Positions 18,266 through 27,019 of a stretch of 64,000 nt of DNA are shown one piece after another. The stretch covers positions 255,501-319,500 of the forward strand of contig CP097899.1 in assembly GCA_023639215.1 (NCBI GenBank), given 5' to 3'. Position 1 is the first letter of the stretch; each line of letters begins with the position of its first letter. The translations under genes and the position numbers were made by a program. Source of the stretch: Candidatus Pristimantibacillus lignocellulolyticus (GTDB lineage: Bacteria; Bacillota; Bacilli; Paenibacillales; Paenibacillaceae). The notes beneath the pieces were generated by a model. That model was given only the letters and a program-made list of their open reading frames with translations. It had not been told where the DNA came from and searched no databases.

Positions 18266-18394
18266 CCTCCTAAAACTTTTCATTCACTTCCTGATATAAT
18301 TTCTTGAATATGAAAAGTAACATCGGAAGCATAAGTAAAACTTTCATTCACTTTCGATGTACTTTCTAGTTATATAAAAAGTTACTTCGGAAGC
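18266..18394 (-). promoter_or_regulatory. Two tandem structured leader modules before the MalG-type permease
   Basis: The proximal unit reads GCTTCCGAT-GTTACTTTTCAT, a middle, ATCAGGAAGT, GA, ATGAAAAGTTTTAGGAGG. GCTTCC/GGAAGT and GAT/ATC pair across a bulged A, and ACTTTTCAT/ATGAAAAGT is a perfect 9 bp. The distal unit begins GCTTCCGAAGTAACTTTTTA and returns TCGAAAGT and AATGAAAGTT. The modules lie between two permease genes of one operon, so they would act within the transcript. Confidence 0.75.
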
Positions 18395-18399
18395 AAACT

Positions 18400-19281
18400 C
18401 TATGAATATTGAATTTGTTCTTTTGTTGCGGTTAATTTACGAACAATCCAAGTTACTACTAGACAGATTACTAATAGGAAGAATCCTATTGCACTAGCGT
18501 AACCAAAGTCATAAGATTTGAAGGCAATGCGATACATATAAGAAGCCATTACTTCACTAGCTCCATTAGGACCACCATTAGTCATAACATAAATCAAATC
18601 AAAATATTTCAATGACCCTACAAGAGCCAGAACAATCGTAACTTTAATGACTTCCATCGCTAGAGGTAATTTGATTTTATATGCAATTTGGAAGGCATTT
18701 GCCCCATCAATCGTTGCTGCCTCTTCAAGTGATGATGGTATATTTTTCAATGCAGCATAGTAGATCAAAATGTAAAATCCAGCATATTGCCAAATAATCG
18801 GAATAATTAAGGCATATAACACAATGGAGGGATTCGCTAACCATTCTGGTGTATTAGTAAATCCTAATGCTTCTAAAAGTGTATTAATAATTCCATTCGT
18901 CGGGTGATAAATTTTCATCCATAATTGCGCGATAGCTACTGATGATAACAACATAGGTATTAGATAAATTTTACGTAATAAATTAGAACCTTTAATTTTG
19001 GAAGATAGCACTAATGCCACAGCCAAATAGATTACTAAACTCAATGTAGAGAATACTGCTAATAACAATGAGTGACCTGCACTACTCCAGAAATCTTTAT
19101 CTTGTAGTACGGCACTATAGTTATCTAATCCAATAAATTTCATTGCACCGATACCATTCCATTCATGTAGCCCATAATATCCTGTTAATACGATAGGCAC
19201 ATATACAATTGCAAGAATGAACAGTAATGCTGGTAATACGTATAATGCAATAATCTTTTTGTTTGACATAACTTTATCCAT
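18400..19281 (-). CDS. ABC sugar transporter permease (MalF-type)
   Basis: A 293-residue CUT1 permease with six membrane segments. Its EAA loop is EEAATIDGANAFQIAYKIKL. The start follows AAAGGAG by nine bases. It pairs with the MalG-type permease downstream to form the membrane channel for the sugar delivered by the binding protein encoded upstream. The gap to the next gene is 140 bases and is filled by the structured leader modules, so the two permeases may be translated at different rates. Confidence 0.93.
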   Translation of the reverse strand: MDKVMSNKKIIALYVLPALLFILAIVYVPIVLTGYYGLHEWNGIGAMKFIGLDNYSAVLQDKDFWSSAGHSLLLAVFSTLSLVIYLAVALVLSSKIKGSNLLRKIYLIPMLLSSVAIAQLWMKIYHPTNGIINTLLEALGFTNTPEWLANPSIVLYALIIPIIWQYAGFYILIYYAALKNIPSSLEEAATIDGANAFQIAYKIKLPLAMEVIKVTIVLALVGSLKYFDLIYVMTNGGPNGASEVMASYMYRIAFKSYDFGYASAIGFFLLVICLVVTWIVRKLTATKEQIQYS

Positions 19282-19315
19282 TAGTAATAACTCCTTTCAT
19301 GGGTCAATAATTGAA

Positions 19316-19356
19316 AGAAATGGCTTATCTGAATAAGGTACAGATAAGCCATTTCT
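19316..19356 (-). terminator. Intercistronic hairpin after the binding-protein gene
   Basis: Perfect 16-bp arms AGAAATGGCTTATCTG / CAGATAAGCCATTTCT with a 9-base loop and no strong T-run. In binding-protein operons such hairpins usually cause partial termination or protect the 3' end of the upstream message, so that the binding protein is made in excess. That role is inferred here. Confidence 0.75.
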
Positions 19357-19380
19357 AGATATAGGTTATTGCGCTACATC

Positions 19381-20718
19381 TTATTGCCCCGCAGAAATTG
19401 CTGTATCATGTTCTTGTGCGAATTGCTCTGGAGTATTTGCTTTACCGAATAAAGCTTGGATTTGATTAAGATGTACTTCAGCATCATCTGCTTCCATCTG
19501 CACATCAGCAAATAGTGTAATACTGCTAGCTTTGTTCATTTCATTGAACAAATCAATATATAGTGCAGGAAGATCAAGTGTAGAAGTATCTACTTTCGTT
19601 GCTGGAATAACACCTGCACCTGTTACAGCACGCTCGCCCCATTTCTGAACAAAGTACTCTACAAATGCTTTAGACTCTTCTTTTACTTTAGAATTTTCTG
19701 CTACGAATAGTCCAACACCTGGGCCACCAACCCAGCCATCGATATTACCTTTTCCACCATCAACGACAGGGAATTTGAAGAAACCTACTTTATCTCTGAA
19801 CTCTTGTGTGTAATCTTCATTTGTTGTGAAGTTTGGTAATTCCCAAGTTCCCATCAAGTACATAGCTGCTTTCTCGTTAACAAATTCTGATTTACCTTCA
19901 TCGTTAGATAGTCCATTGAAACCTTTGTTGAATGCATTAGCATCAACAAGATTTTGAACCTCTGTTGCTGCTTGAACTAATCCTGCATCAGCGAAAGATC
20001 CTGATCCTGCAATAGCTCCTGCCAATGTTTCTTGACCAGCAATACGATCAGCCAAGTACATATACCATAGTGAACCTGTCCAACGATCCTTGTTACCAAG
20101 GGCAATCGGAGTAACACCATTGTCTACAAGCACTTTCACAACATTTTGGAACTCTTCATATGTTGCTGGTACTTCTAATTTGTACTGTTCAAAAATAGCT
20201 TTGTTATAGTAAATTGGTGCGATATTAAACTCTAACGGTAGAGCATAAGTGTGATCATTCATAGAATACGCTTCAGTAGTACCTGCAACGAATTGATCTT
20301 TAAGTGAACCATCTAATAGTTCCTCGATCGGTGCAAATAAGTTACCTTCTACATATGGTTGCATGAATCCAGCTGCCCAAGTTACACCAACATCGGGTAG
20401 CTTGTTAGAAGCTGATAATACTTTTAATTTATTTTTATATTGCTCATTCTCAAGTACTTCTGTCTTGATCGTTACGTTTGTATGTTCTGCTTGATATTCG
20501 TTAATAATTTCATTAACAATTTTGTTTTGTCCTGCTGAAATACCTTCAGGCCATAAATGCATAAAATTGATTGTTACTTTTTCTGTTCCAGCATCACTAC
20601 CACCGTTACCACCATTAGCTGAAGAGTTTCCTTCTTTAGATGAGTTATTACCACATCCAGCGACCAATAATGTGAAACACAACGTTAATAGGACTAGCAT
20701 TTTTTTGTTTTTGTACAC
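19381..20718 (-). CDS. Sugar-binding lipoprotein of an ABC transporter
   Basis: A 445-residue extracellular solute-binding protein (family 1). The lipobox LVAGC lies at residues 18-22, followed by a Gly/Ser/Asn-rich linker. The start is GTG, preceded by AAGGGG. The early VTINFMHLWPEG and later YNKAIFEQYKLEVPATYEEF patterns are typical of binding proteins for oligosaccharides. The neighbouring YesM/YesN-type kinase and regulator suggest induction by the extracellular sugar. The xyl block next door makes a xylo-oligosaccharide plausible, but the ligand cannot be read from sequence. Confidence 0.93.
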   Translation of the reverse strand: MYKNKKMLVLLTLCFTLLVAGCGNNSSKEGNSSANGGNGGSDAGTEKVTINFMHLWPEGISAGQNKIVNEIINEYQAEHTNVTIKTEVLENEQYKNKLKVLSASNKLPDVGVTWAAGFMQPYVEGNLFAPIEELLDGSLKDQFVAGTTEAYSMNDHTYALPLEFNIAPIYYNKAIFEQYKLEVPATYEEFQNVVKVLVDNGVTPIALGNKDRWTGSLWYMYLADRIAGQETLAGAIAGSGSFADAGLVQAATEVQNLVDANAFNKGFNGLSNDEGKSEFVNEKAAMYLMGTWELPNFTTNEDYTQEFRDKVGFFKFPVVDGGKGNIDGWVGGPGVGLFVAENSKVKEESKAFVEYFVQKWGERAVTGAGVIPATKVDTSTLDLPALYIDLFNEMNKASSITLFADVQMEADDAEVHLNQIQALFGKANTPEQFAQEHDTAISAGQ

Positions 20719-20832
20719 GATTACACAACCCCTTTTGTTTTGTAAGCTTTCGTGGACTTATTAGCTTCTTAATCATTCTAACAAGTACACAACCATGATG
20801 TAAGGGCATACATTTTGGGGAAAATACCACTA

Positions 20833-21621
20833 TTATTGGATTGTAGTATCATTATGAATGCTTTTTTCTTTGCGATATTGCGCTGGAGTAATACCTGCTA
20901 CTGAACGAAATACTTTTCCAAAGTATTTATCTGTTTGATACCCAACTTTCTCTGCTATATCTGCCATAGAATCATTGGTCGTAAGTAATAGCTCTTTCGC
21001 TAACTGCATTCTTCCTCTGGTTACATAATCTGAAAATGTTAATCCTACATGTTCTTTGAACAATACACTGAAATAACTTGCATTCATGTGTAAATAATCG
21101 GAAATCTCTTTCATCGTGATTTGCTCGGATAAATGTTCATGGATATAGGTTAATGCAGTATTAATATGTGGATTTTGACTAGAATGTTGAGAAGCTTCTA
21201 ATCGTTTCGTATCGACGACTTCGGTCATTACCTTAAATCGCTCTTGCTCCTCAACTCGCAGTATAGCCTTTTCAATTGCTTGAATTAAACTAGCTTTATC
21301 AATCGGTTTCAACAAATAATCTACCACACCAAAACGTAGTGCCTGCTGTGCATAAGAAAAGTCTGAATAACCCGATACTAGAATTACATTCGGTCTCTTT
21401 TCATACTTATCTAATCTCTCTACTAATTCTAAACCTGTTAATTCTGGCATCCTAATATCACTAATTAGTAAATGAGCTTCGTTATGATTTAACCACTCTA
21501 ATGCTACGATGCCATTCGGTGCTGTCTCTATTCGATATTTTCCTGCAGACCATATATCAAGAACTTTTTGTATGCCATCTCTTGTACGAGGTTCGTCATC
21601 AACGATTAAAATTGTTTTCAA
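20833..21621 (-). CDS. YesN-type response regulator with AraC DNA-binding domain
   Basis: A 262-residue regulator. The N-terminal receiver domain has the acidic pair in ILIVDDEPRTRDG (residues 4-16), the phospho-acceptor Asp in LLISDIRMPELTG, and the Lys in DYLLKPIDKAS. The C-terminal AraC/XylS region has two helix-turn-helix motifs (ITMKEISDYLHMNASYFSVL and MADIAEKVGYQTDKYFGKVF). It starts with TTG, and its ribosome binding site AAGGGGGAA lies inside the last codons of the kinase gene. It is expected to activate the downstream sugar transporter genes. Confidence 0.95.
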   Translation of the reverse strand: MKTILIVDDEPRTRDGIQKVLDIWSAGKYRIETAPNGIVALEWLNHNEAHLLISDIRMPELTGLELVERLDKYEKRPNVILVSGYSDFSYAQQALRFGVVDYLLKPIDKASLIQAIEKAILRVEEQERFKVMTEVVDTKRLEASQHSSQNPHINTALTYIHEHLSEQITMKEISDYLHMNASYFSVLFKEHVGLTFSDYVTRGRMQLAKELLLTTNDSMADIAEKVGYQTDKYFGKVFRSVAGITPAQYRKEKSIHNDTTIQ

Positions 21622-21623
21622 TA

Positions 21624-23396
21624 CTATTCCCCCTTAAATGCGATCGGTATATCGAACGAGACAATTGTCCCTTTTCCTTTTTCGCTTTCAATCATTAGTC
21701 CATCGCTTTCCGCTCCAAAGTATAATTTAATACGTTGCTCGGTAATACTAAGACCTACTCCTGTCGATTTCCCTTCATAATTGTTGCGATTTCTCAGTTT
21801 GATTCGTTCCAATACATGATCAATTTGTTGCTGGCTCATCCCTGGTCCATTATCACTAACTTTTATTCGAATATGTTGCTCAGACACATTTTCAACTACG
21901 CTTAGTTTAACAACTCCTGATCCAATCTGTTGTTCTACACCATGATGGATAGCATTTTCAATCAATGGTTGTATTAGCAGCTTAGGCATCACAACTACTC
22001 TGCAATCTGCATCAACTTCGATACTCCAATCTAGACGCTCAACCATTCTCATCTTCATAATCTTTAAATAGCGCTCTGCATGATCTAACTCATCGCCTAA
22101 AGTTACCCATTCATCCTGTTCGTCGCGATTAATAACATATCTAAAAATCCCTGACATCGCTACAATCGCTTCAGCAAGCTGATCTTCTCCGCGAGTCTCC
22201 ATCTCCCAATATAATGCTTCTAATGTATTGAATAGGAAATGGGGGTTAATCTGAGCTTGCAATGCTTTCAATTCTGTCTGACTCTGTAATATTTCTTTCT
22301 CATAGACCATTTTAATTAATCCATTCAGCGATTCAACCATTTGGTTATAGGTGTTATTCAATTCATTAATTTCTATCGTTCCAGATTCGATAGGTATTAC
22401 TTTTAACGTACCAAGTCGCGCCACTCGCATCGCTCGTATTAATCGAAGAATAGGCTTACTTATCATTCCTGATAAAAAATAGGTTACGATTAGAAATAGA
22501 ATTATCCCAATTAGCAAAGAAATAATTATTCCGGTTCTAAGCACTGAAATTCCTTCTGTGGCTTCATCCACCGGTGTTAATATACTAATTTGCCAATTCA
22601 CATCCTCAATTGTACGCTGTACACCATAATAATATCTCCCATCAATATTAATCGAATGCTGTGCGCTAATTGCTAACGGCAAGACTATATTTTTCGGACT
22701 ATTCGTATTAAGAACTGTCCCAATATCATCCGTCAGCCACATATATTCATTACTTGCTACAGAATTCGCGCCGCCTACCGAAAGATCAGTTAGCTCAAAA
22801 TAATTTACATCCATATAAATAAGTAGATAACCAGCTTGTGCGAATGATTGATTCATTAAGCGGACATGTCGCATTGCAATCACTATATCTGAATTATTTT
22901 CATCTGTACCTAACCAAACTAATTCACCTTTTGCCTGATCTGCCTTGGCAATCCATTCTGCTGGTAGCCGATCATTCAATTTATTTTCCGTAAGTGGTAA
23001 CAATGTCGAATAGTCTGTTGTATAAAGTTCAATCGAACGTACACCTCTCATGTAGGCTTCATGCTTTCTTACTTCTTGTTGTAGTTGTTGACGCGAATCG
23101 AACGATAGATGATTTCCATTCAATTCCTTCTGCATCATAGATTGTACTACTGCATTTGTAGCGATCTGTGCTGTGAAGTTTTCCATTTGATTCAATAAAA
23201 GCGTTATGTTTCCTGTAGCTTGTACTGCTGTATTCTCCATATGACGTTCTGTATTAACTTGTAGTAATTTCGATACTTGATCGTTCAAATAAAATCCTAC
23301 TGACGATAAAATGGCAATCATAATGACCATATAGCTCAGAAATATTTGATTTCTCAATGTTTTAAAATTGATTATATTTTTTAAAATTTTAACCAC
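21624..23396 (-). CDS. YesM-type sensor histidine kinase
   Basis: About 590 residues. It has a membrane segment near the N-terminus (IFLSYMVIMIAILSSVGFYL), a large extracellular sensor region, a second segment (IIISLLIGIILFLIVTYFL) followed by HAMP, then the His_kinase domain with phospho-acceptor His in LQAQINPHFLFNTLEALYWE, and an HATPase with N box (IQPLIENAIHHGV) and G box (VSDNGPGMS). The start is uncertain: the frame opens with GTG at 23396, but AGGTGG overlaps it and no standard start lies at a better distance. It heads the sugar transporter operon, and a perfect cre-like site lies just upstream. Confidence 0.93.
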   Translation of the reverse strand: MVKILKNIINFKTLRNQIFLSYMVIMIAILSSVGFYLNDQVSKLLQVNTERHMENTAVQATGNITLLLNQMENFTAQIATNAVVQSMMQKELNGNHLSFDSRQQLQQEVRKHEAYMRGVRSIELYTTDYSTLLPLTENKLNDRLPAEWIAKADQAKGELVWLGTDENNSDIVIAMRHVRLMNQSFAQAGYLLIYMDVNYFELTDLSVGGANSVASNEYMWLTDDIGTVLNTNSPKNIVLPLAISAQHSINIDGRYYYGVQRTIEDVNWQISILTPVDEATEGISVLRTGIIISLLIGIILFLIVTYFLSGMISKPILRLIRAMRVARLGTLKVIPIESGTIEINELNNTYNQMVESLNGLIKMVYEKEILQSQTELKALQAQINPHFLFNTLEALYWEMETRGEDQLAEAIVAMSGIFRYVINRDEQDEWVTLGDELDHAERYLKIMKMRMVERLDWSIEVDADCRVVVMPKLLIQPLIENAIHHGVEQQIGSGVVKLSVVENVSEQHIRIKVSDNGPGMSQQQIDHVLERIKLRNRNNYEGKSTGVGLSITEQRIKLYFGAESDGLMIESEKGKGTIVSFDIPIAFKGE

Positions 23397-23402
23397 CTCA
23401 TA

Positions 23403-23417
23403 TGATAACGTTTACAA
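23403..23417 (-). promoter_or_regulatory. Catabolite-responsive element (cre) before the kinase gene
   Basis: On the minus strand TTGTAAACGTTATCA fits the consensus WTGNAANCGNWNNCW at every position. It ends 7 bases before the kinase start codon, where CcpA binding would block transcription or elongation. This suggests glucose repression of the whole sensor/transporter operon. Confidence 0.75.
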
Positions 23418-23525
23418 ATTTAACTTTAATATAATCTTAGAGAAATATTTAGATTTTGTCTAATGAAAGTATAATTGTAGAATACTTCAATGTGTCTATA
23501 GCCCTTTATAGTCATTAACTCTTAT

Positions 23526-23542
23526 TTGACACATGCTATAAT
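23526..23542 (+). promoter_or_regulatory. Extended -10 promoter for the NarL-type regulator
   Basis: TGCTATAAT (23534-23542) is an extended -10 box ending 40 bases before the ATG. A TTGACA is present at 23526-23531 but only 5 bases away, so it is not a usable -35 for this box. Confidence 0.5.
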
Positions 23543-23582
23543 AATCTAGTTGCTTCTTCACTTCGAAAGGGGAATTGTTACT

Positions 23583-24251
23583 ATGGTACAAGCTTGTTGT
23601 CGTATATTAGTTATCGATGATCATGAGCATGCGCGAGAAGGTATCCGAACGATCGTCGAAATGGATCCTCATTTCATTATTATCGCTGAAGGCGCTTCAG
23701 GCGAAGAAGCGATCCAGCTTACTTCGCAATATATGCCCGATCTTATTCTTATGGATATTCAAATGCCAGGCATTGGTGGACTTGAGGCAACGAAGCGTCT
23801 GAAGAATAGTTATCCTTATATTAAAATTATTATGGTTACAGTCTCCGATGATATAACGTATTTGTTCGAAGCAATTAAGTATGGGGCGCAAGGATATCTT
23901 TTGAAAAACCTACATCCAAGCACTTGGCATGATTATCTTCATGCCGTTGCATTAGATGAAGCTCCGGTTACAAAGGAACTCGCATTCCGCATGCTAAAAG
24001 AATTCAGTATGAGTTCAACCACTTCACAAGATAATCATCCACTTACTACACGAGAACAGGAACTTTTACAGCTAGTTGCTAGAGGAAATTCCAATCGAGA
24101 TATCGCTATTGAACTAAATATCTCTGAGCACACGGTCAAAAACCATCTTAAAAACATTCTACAGAAATTACATCTTAGTAATCGTGTACAGCTAACGAGG
24201 TATGCCTATGAGCAGGGATGGATCAACATGCAACATGAGGATCGCTTGTAA
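23583..24251 (+). CDS. NarL/LuxR-type response regulator
   Basis: A 222-residue regulator. The receiver domain has RILVIDDHEHAREGI, phospho-acceptor Asp in LILMDIQMPGIGG and Lys in YLLKNLHPSTWH. The C-terminal LuxR helix-turn-helix is LTTREQELLQLVARGNSNRD through ISEHTVKNHLKNILQKL. An open frame extends back to 23550, but AAAGGGGA lies 9 bases before the ATG at 23583. It is followed 29 bases later by its kinase gene. The gene pair precedes the convergent nos-like operon; control of that operon is possible but unproven. Confidence 0.93.
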   Translation: MVQACCRILVIDDHEHAREGIRTIVEMDPHFIIIAEGASGEEAIQLTSQYMPDLILMDIQMPGIGGLEATKRLKNSYPYIKIIMVTVSDDITYLFEAIKYGAQGYLLKNLHPSTWHDYLHAVALDEAPVTKELAFRMLKEFSMSSTTSQDNHPLTTREQELLQLVARGNSNRDIAIELNISEHTVKNHLKNILQKLHLSNRVQLTRYAYEQGWINMQHEDRL

Positions 24252-24280
24252 TAAGAAATTTGTGGAGGAAACCGTTAACT

Positions 24281-25096
24281 ATGTCTTATAAAATGATTAA
24301 ATGGCTTATTCTTATTATCCCTACATTAACGATTGGACTATGGGAGTACGTTCGCCATGAATTTCTGCTCTCTTACATTTCGATGGAATTAGGAAATATA
24401 CTATCGCCAATCATTGTATTTATTATTACCATCGTGTTCCTCACCAAACTATTTTCCATAATGGAGAAAAATCAGAATGAACTCAATGAGGCTAAAGCGA
24501 TTCAAGGTATCTTACTTGAACGTGAGAAGATTGCTGCAGAGCTTCATGATGGGATCGCTCAATCGTTATTTCTTCTAAATGTACAAATCGAACAAGGGCA
24601 ACAAGAGCTTGATCACGATAAGTATATAAAATTAAAAACTAATATTCATAAGACGGATGCCTATGTTCGAGAAGCGATTACGAGCTTACGATCTCCGATT
24701 CATCTACATGGCTTTAGTTGGAATGATAGCTTAGTTCAATTTATTACGGAACTACATGAAGACATGGAAATTGAGGTTATTATCAATTGGAAGCTGGGAG
24801 AAGATGCTCTCCCTTTGAAAGAGAAAATTGATCTACTCCTGTCAATTCGCGAAGCCCTCTACAATGTTAAGAAACATTCTCAAGCAACTTGTGCATGGAT
24901 TGATGCTTTCCCTACCGTGGATGGTTGGTATTGCTGTGTAAAAGATAATGGCATTGGCACGCAACATGAACCACGTACACTTTCGCAGAAGTTTGGAATT
25001 CGTATGATTCAGGAGCGCGCTAGTATATGGAATTGGTCTTTCGATATGGAACGAAAAAAAGAAATTACTTATTTCCGTATCCAAAAACACAAATAA
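24281..25096 (+). CDS. NarX/DesK-type sensor histidine kinase
   Basis: A 271-residue kinase with two N-terminal membrane segments (WLILIIPTLTIGLWEYV and ILSPIIVFIITIVFLTKLF) and almost no extracellular loop. It has a HisKA_3 dimerisation motif EREKIAAELHDGIAQSLFLL (phospho-acceptor His in ELHDG) and an HATPase domain (REALYNVKKHSQA; VKDNGIGT). The frame opens with TTG at 24260, but GGAGGA at 24264-24269 favours the ATG at 24281. The tiny sensor portion resembles intramembrane-sensing kinases. It is the partner of the regulator upstream. Confidence 0.9.
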   Translation: MSYKMIKWLILIIPTLTIGLWEYVRHEFLLSYISMELGNILSPIIVFIITIVFLTKLFSIMEKNQNELNEAKAIQGILLEREKIAAELHDGIAQSLFLLNVQIEQGQQELDHDKYIKLKTNIHKTDAYVREAITSLRSPIHLHGFSWNDSLVQFITELHEDMEIEVIINWKLGEDALPLKEKIDLLLSIREALYNVKKHSQATCAWIDAFPTVDGWYCCVKDNGIGTQHEPRTLSQKFGIRMIQERASIWNWSFDMERKKEITYFRIQKHK

Positions 25097-25120
25097 CAAC
25101 CTAAATACTCCTTAGTACTC

Positions 25121-25159
25121 AAAAAGACGTATTCAAATTTTCTCAGAATACGTCTTTTT
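25121..25159. terminator. Bidirectional terminator between the kinase and the nos-like operon
   Basis: AAAAAGACGTATTC / GAATACGTCTTTTT, a perfect 14-bp hairpin with A and T runs on either side, between two convergent transcription units. Confidence 0.88.
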
Positions 25160-25166
25160 ATTATGT

Positions 25167-25231
25167 TTAAACAGCTATATTTTTCGTAACTGTGCCTTCA
25201 TACGTTACGGTCATATTACCATTGATAATAT
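25167..25231 (-). pseudogene. Possible 3' remnant of a coding frame after the BdbC-like gene
   Basis: On the minus strand, just after the stop of the BdbC-like gene and in another frame, the sequence reads VDIINGNMTVTYEGTVTKNI then AV and a stop. It has an amphipathic beta pattern but no start codon or ribosome site. It may be chance or the tail of a decayed gene. Confidence 0.2.
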
Positions 25232-25672
25232 CTACTTTGTACTATCTATTTTACGTAAACGAAGCAAAGAGACTACTATAATTAAAAATGCAACTAATGC
25301 TAGCATTGGGATTGTAACAAATCCAAACCAATTCAAATAATCCTCTCGGCAAGAAGTGGGACCACATGCCGCAATCGTTGAATCTGGAGGGATCTTCTGA
25401 ATGATTGTATGGTAAATGGAAAATCCACCTCCAATTATAGCTATAGGTAATGTATACTTAACTATTCCTGTATCTTCCTTAACAAATGCTATACCTAACA
25501 CTATTGAGAGAGGATACATAAAAATACGTTGGAACCAACATAAACTACAAGGTGTAAAGTGCATAACTTCACTCATATACAAGCTTCCTGCTGTTGCTAG
25601 TGTAGCCACTGCCCAAGCAAGAAATAACCAAAATGATCTCGCCTTTTCTCTACTTTCCTCTGTTACTTCCAC
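25232..25672 (-). CDS. BdbC/DsbB-like thiol-disulfide oxidoreductase
   Basis: A 146-residue integral membrane protein with four membrane segments and two cysteine pairs in the DsbB arrangement: CSLCW after the first hairpin and CGPTSC in the second extracellular loop. BdbC-type proteins reoxidise a secreted thioredoxin-like partner and pass electrons to quinone. The start is GTG, with GAGAGGA upstream. It is the last gene of the nos-like operon, after a TlpA-like thioredoxin, which suggests redox control of cysteines or copper sites in an extracytoplasmic protein. Confidence 0.9.
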   Translation of the reverse strand: MEVTEESREKARSFWLFLAWAVATLATAGSLYMSEVMHFTPCSLCWFQRIFMYPLSIVLGIAFVKEDTGIVKYTLPIAIIGGGFSIYHTIIQKIPPDSTIAACGPTSCREDYLNWFGFVTIPMLALVAFLIIVVSLLRLRKIDSTK

Positions 25673-25767
25673 CTTCGCATCTTCCTCTCCAAAGCTAACT
25701 TACATTATGAGTAGTAACCACTATCTTTTTTTTCAAGCAAATGCTAATCACAGTATTTTCGAGAAAC

Positions 25768-26292
25768 TCAACTTTCACTTAATTTATTTAGGTCTTCTAG
25801 CAACTTATTGAAATCAGTTATTTCACCGTAAATAATAGATTGTATCGTACCACTATCTGTAACCATAATTGAAACAGGATAACCTGAAACATTGAAAAGC
25901 TGCTTCATCTGTAATTGCGGATCGAGTAAGATCGGCATTGTAAGGTCATATCGAGATTGAAATGGTTCAATCTTTAATGCGGTCTCCCCCATATTGATTG
26001 CTATGATCTCTACTCCAGAAGAAAATTGCTGAGCCTCATTCAATAAAGGAAGTTCATTAATACAAGGTGTACACCAACTAACCCATAAATTGATTAGCAT
26101 TGGTTTTCCTGTTGATTTTGCTAAAGTAATCTTTTCATTATTCAAATTCGAAAGCTCTATCGCAGGTAATGTATCGCCTACTTTCAGAATAGGCACATCG
26201 TAATGTCTTGAGTCTATTATTAGAGATATTACGACCAAGATTCCAACGACGATAATCGACCATTGCATAGCTTTTCTATAATTTCTCTTCAC
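25768..26292 (-). CDS. TlpA/ResA-like membrane-anchored thioredoxin
   Basis: A 174-residue protein with an uncleaved N-terminal membrane anchor (QWSIIVVGILVVISLII) and an extracytoplasmic thioredoxin fold. The active site is WVSWCTPCINELP and the cis-proline region is VSGYPVSIMV. The open frame extends upstream into nosF, but a GTG at 26292 overlapping the nosF end, with GAGGAAGG before it, gives a normal TlpA/ResA start (MKRNYRKAMQW). Such proteins reduce cysteines of cytochrome c apoproteins or copper chaperones. Here it sits between NosF and a BdbC-like protein. Confidence 0.88.
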   Translation of the reverse strand: MKRNYRKAMQWSIIVVGILVVISLIIDSRHYDVPILKVGDTLPAIELSNLNNEKITLAKSTGKPMLINLWVSWCTPCINELPLLNEAQQFSSGVEIIAINMGETALKIEPFQSRYDLTMPILLDPQLQMKQLFNVSGYPVSIMVTDSGTIQSIIYGEITDFNKLLEDLNKLSES

Positions 26293-27019
26293 GTTGCAAC
26301 GGCCCTTCCTCACCCCAAAATAACGAAGCATATGCCTGCTGAATTCCTTCTCTACCATATCGTGTATTAATCTCATTGTAGCTACCACTCAATTCAACTT
26401 TACCATTATTAAGGAATATAATATGATCTGCTATCGCTTCTACAACTTGCAGTTGGTGTGTTGAAAATATAATTAAACAACTATTTTTCGCAGCTTGAAT
26501 CATCATCGTTGCAAATCGTTTCATCCAATACGGATCGAGTCCATTTGTTGGTTCATCTAATAATAGAATGGAAGGATTAGAAAGCATAGCTTGTGCTAGT
26601 AACAATCGTTGTCTCATCCCTTTTGAGAAAGACTGAACCTTTTTCTTTCCTGTGTCTTGCAAGCCAACCTCAATAAGTAGCTCCTTAACTCGATTTCTCG
26701 ATACCCCCTTTAAATCGCCCCAGAAAGATAATATTTCGTAGGCTGTAAATCCACCTGTAAATTGAAAATCATCTGGCATATATCCGATATGCTCTAAATA
26801 TTGCTGCCTTGAAGTTTGGACATTCAATCCATCTATCGTTATATGTCCACTACTAGGTGTAGTCAATCCAGCAATCATGCGAATAATTGTACTCTTTCCT
26901 GCTCCATTGCCACCACAAAGGGCAACAATATTTCCTGAAGAAAAAGTAAGATCGAGAGGCTCTACGAGCTGCTGTTCCCCTACGCATTTGGAAATATGAT
27001 GAAGATCAAGCTTAGCCAT
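26276..27019 (-). CDS. nosF: NosF-like ABC transporter ATPase
   Basis: A 247-residue ATPase. Walker A is CGGNGAGKSTI, the ABC signature SFSKGMRQRLLLAQAM, and Walker B with its following residues PSILLLDEPTNGLDP; the H-loop is STHQL. The ATG at 27019 overlaps the end of the permease gene by 8 bases, and GGGGAAG precedes it; the longer frame upstream is read-through. With NosY and NosD it forms the ABC complex known from nitrous oxide reductase maturation. The symbol is given by family and context, since no nosZ is visible. Confidence 0.88.
   Translation of the reverse strand: MAKLDLHHISKCVGEQQLVEPLDLTFSSGNIVALCGGNGAGKSTIIRMIAGLTTPSSGHITIDGLNVQTSRQQYLEHIGYMPDDFQFTGGFTAYEILSFWGDLKGVSRNRVKELLIEVGLQDTGKKKVQSFSKGMRQRLLLAQAMLSNPSILLLDEPTNGLDPYWMKRFATMMIQAAKNSCLIIFSTHQLQVVEAIADHIIFLNNGKVELSGSYNEINTRYGREGIQQAYASLFWGEEGPLQREEKL

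Noticed and set aside
23526..23531. TTGACA as -35 box of the NarL-type regulator promoter
   Set aside because: It is only 5 bases from the TATAAT, so it cannot serve as its -35 element.
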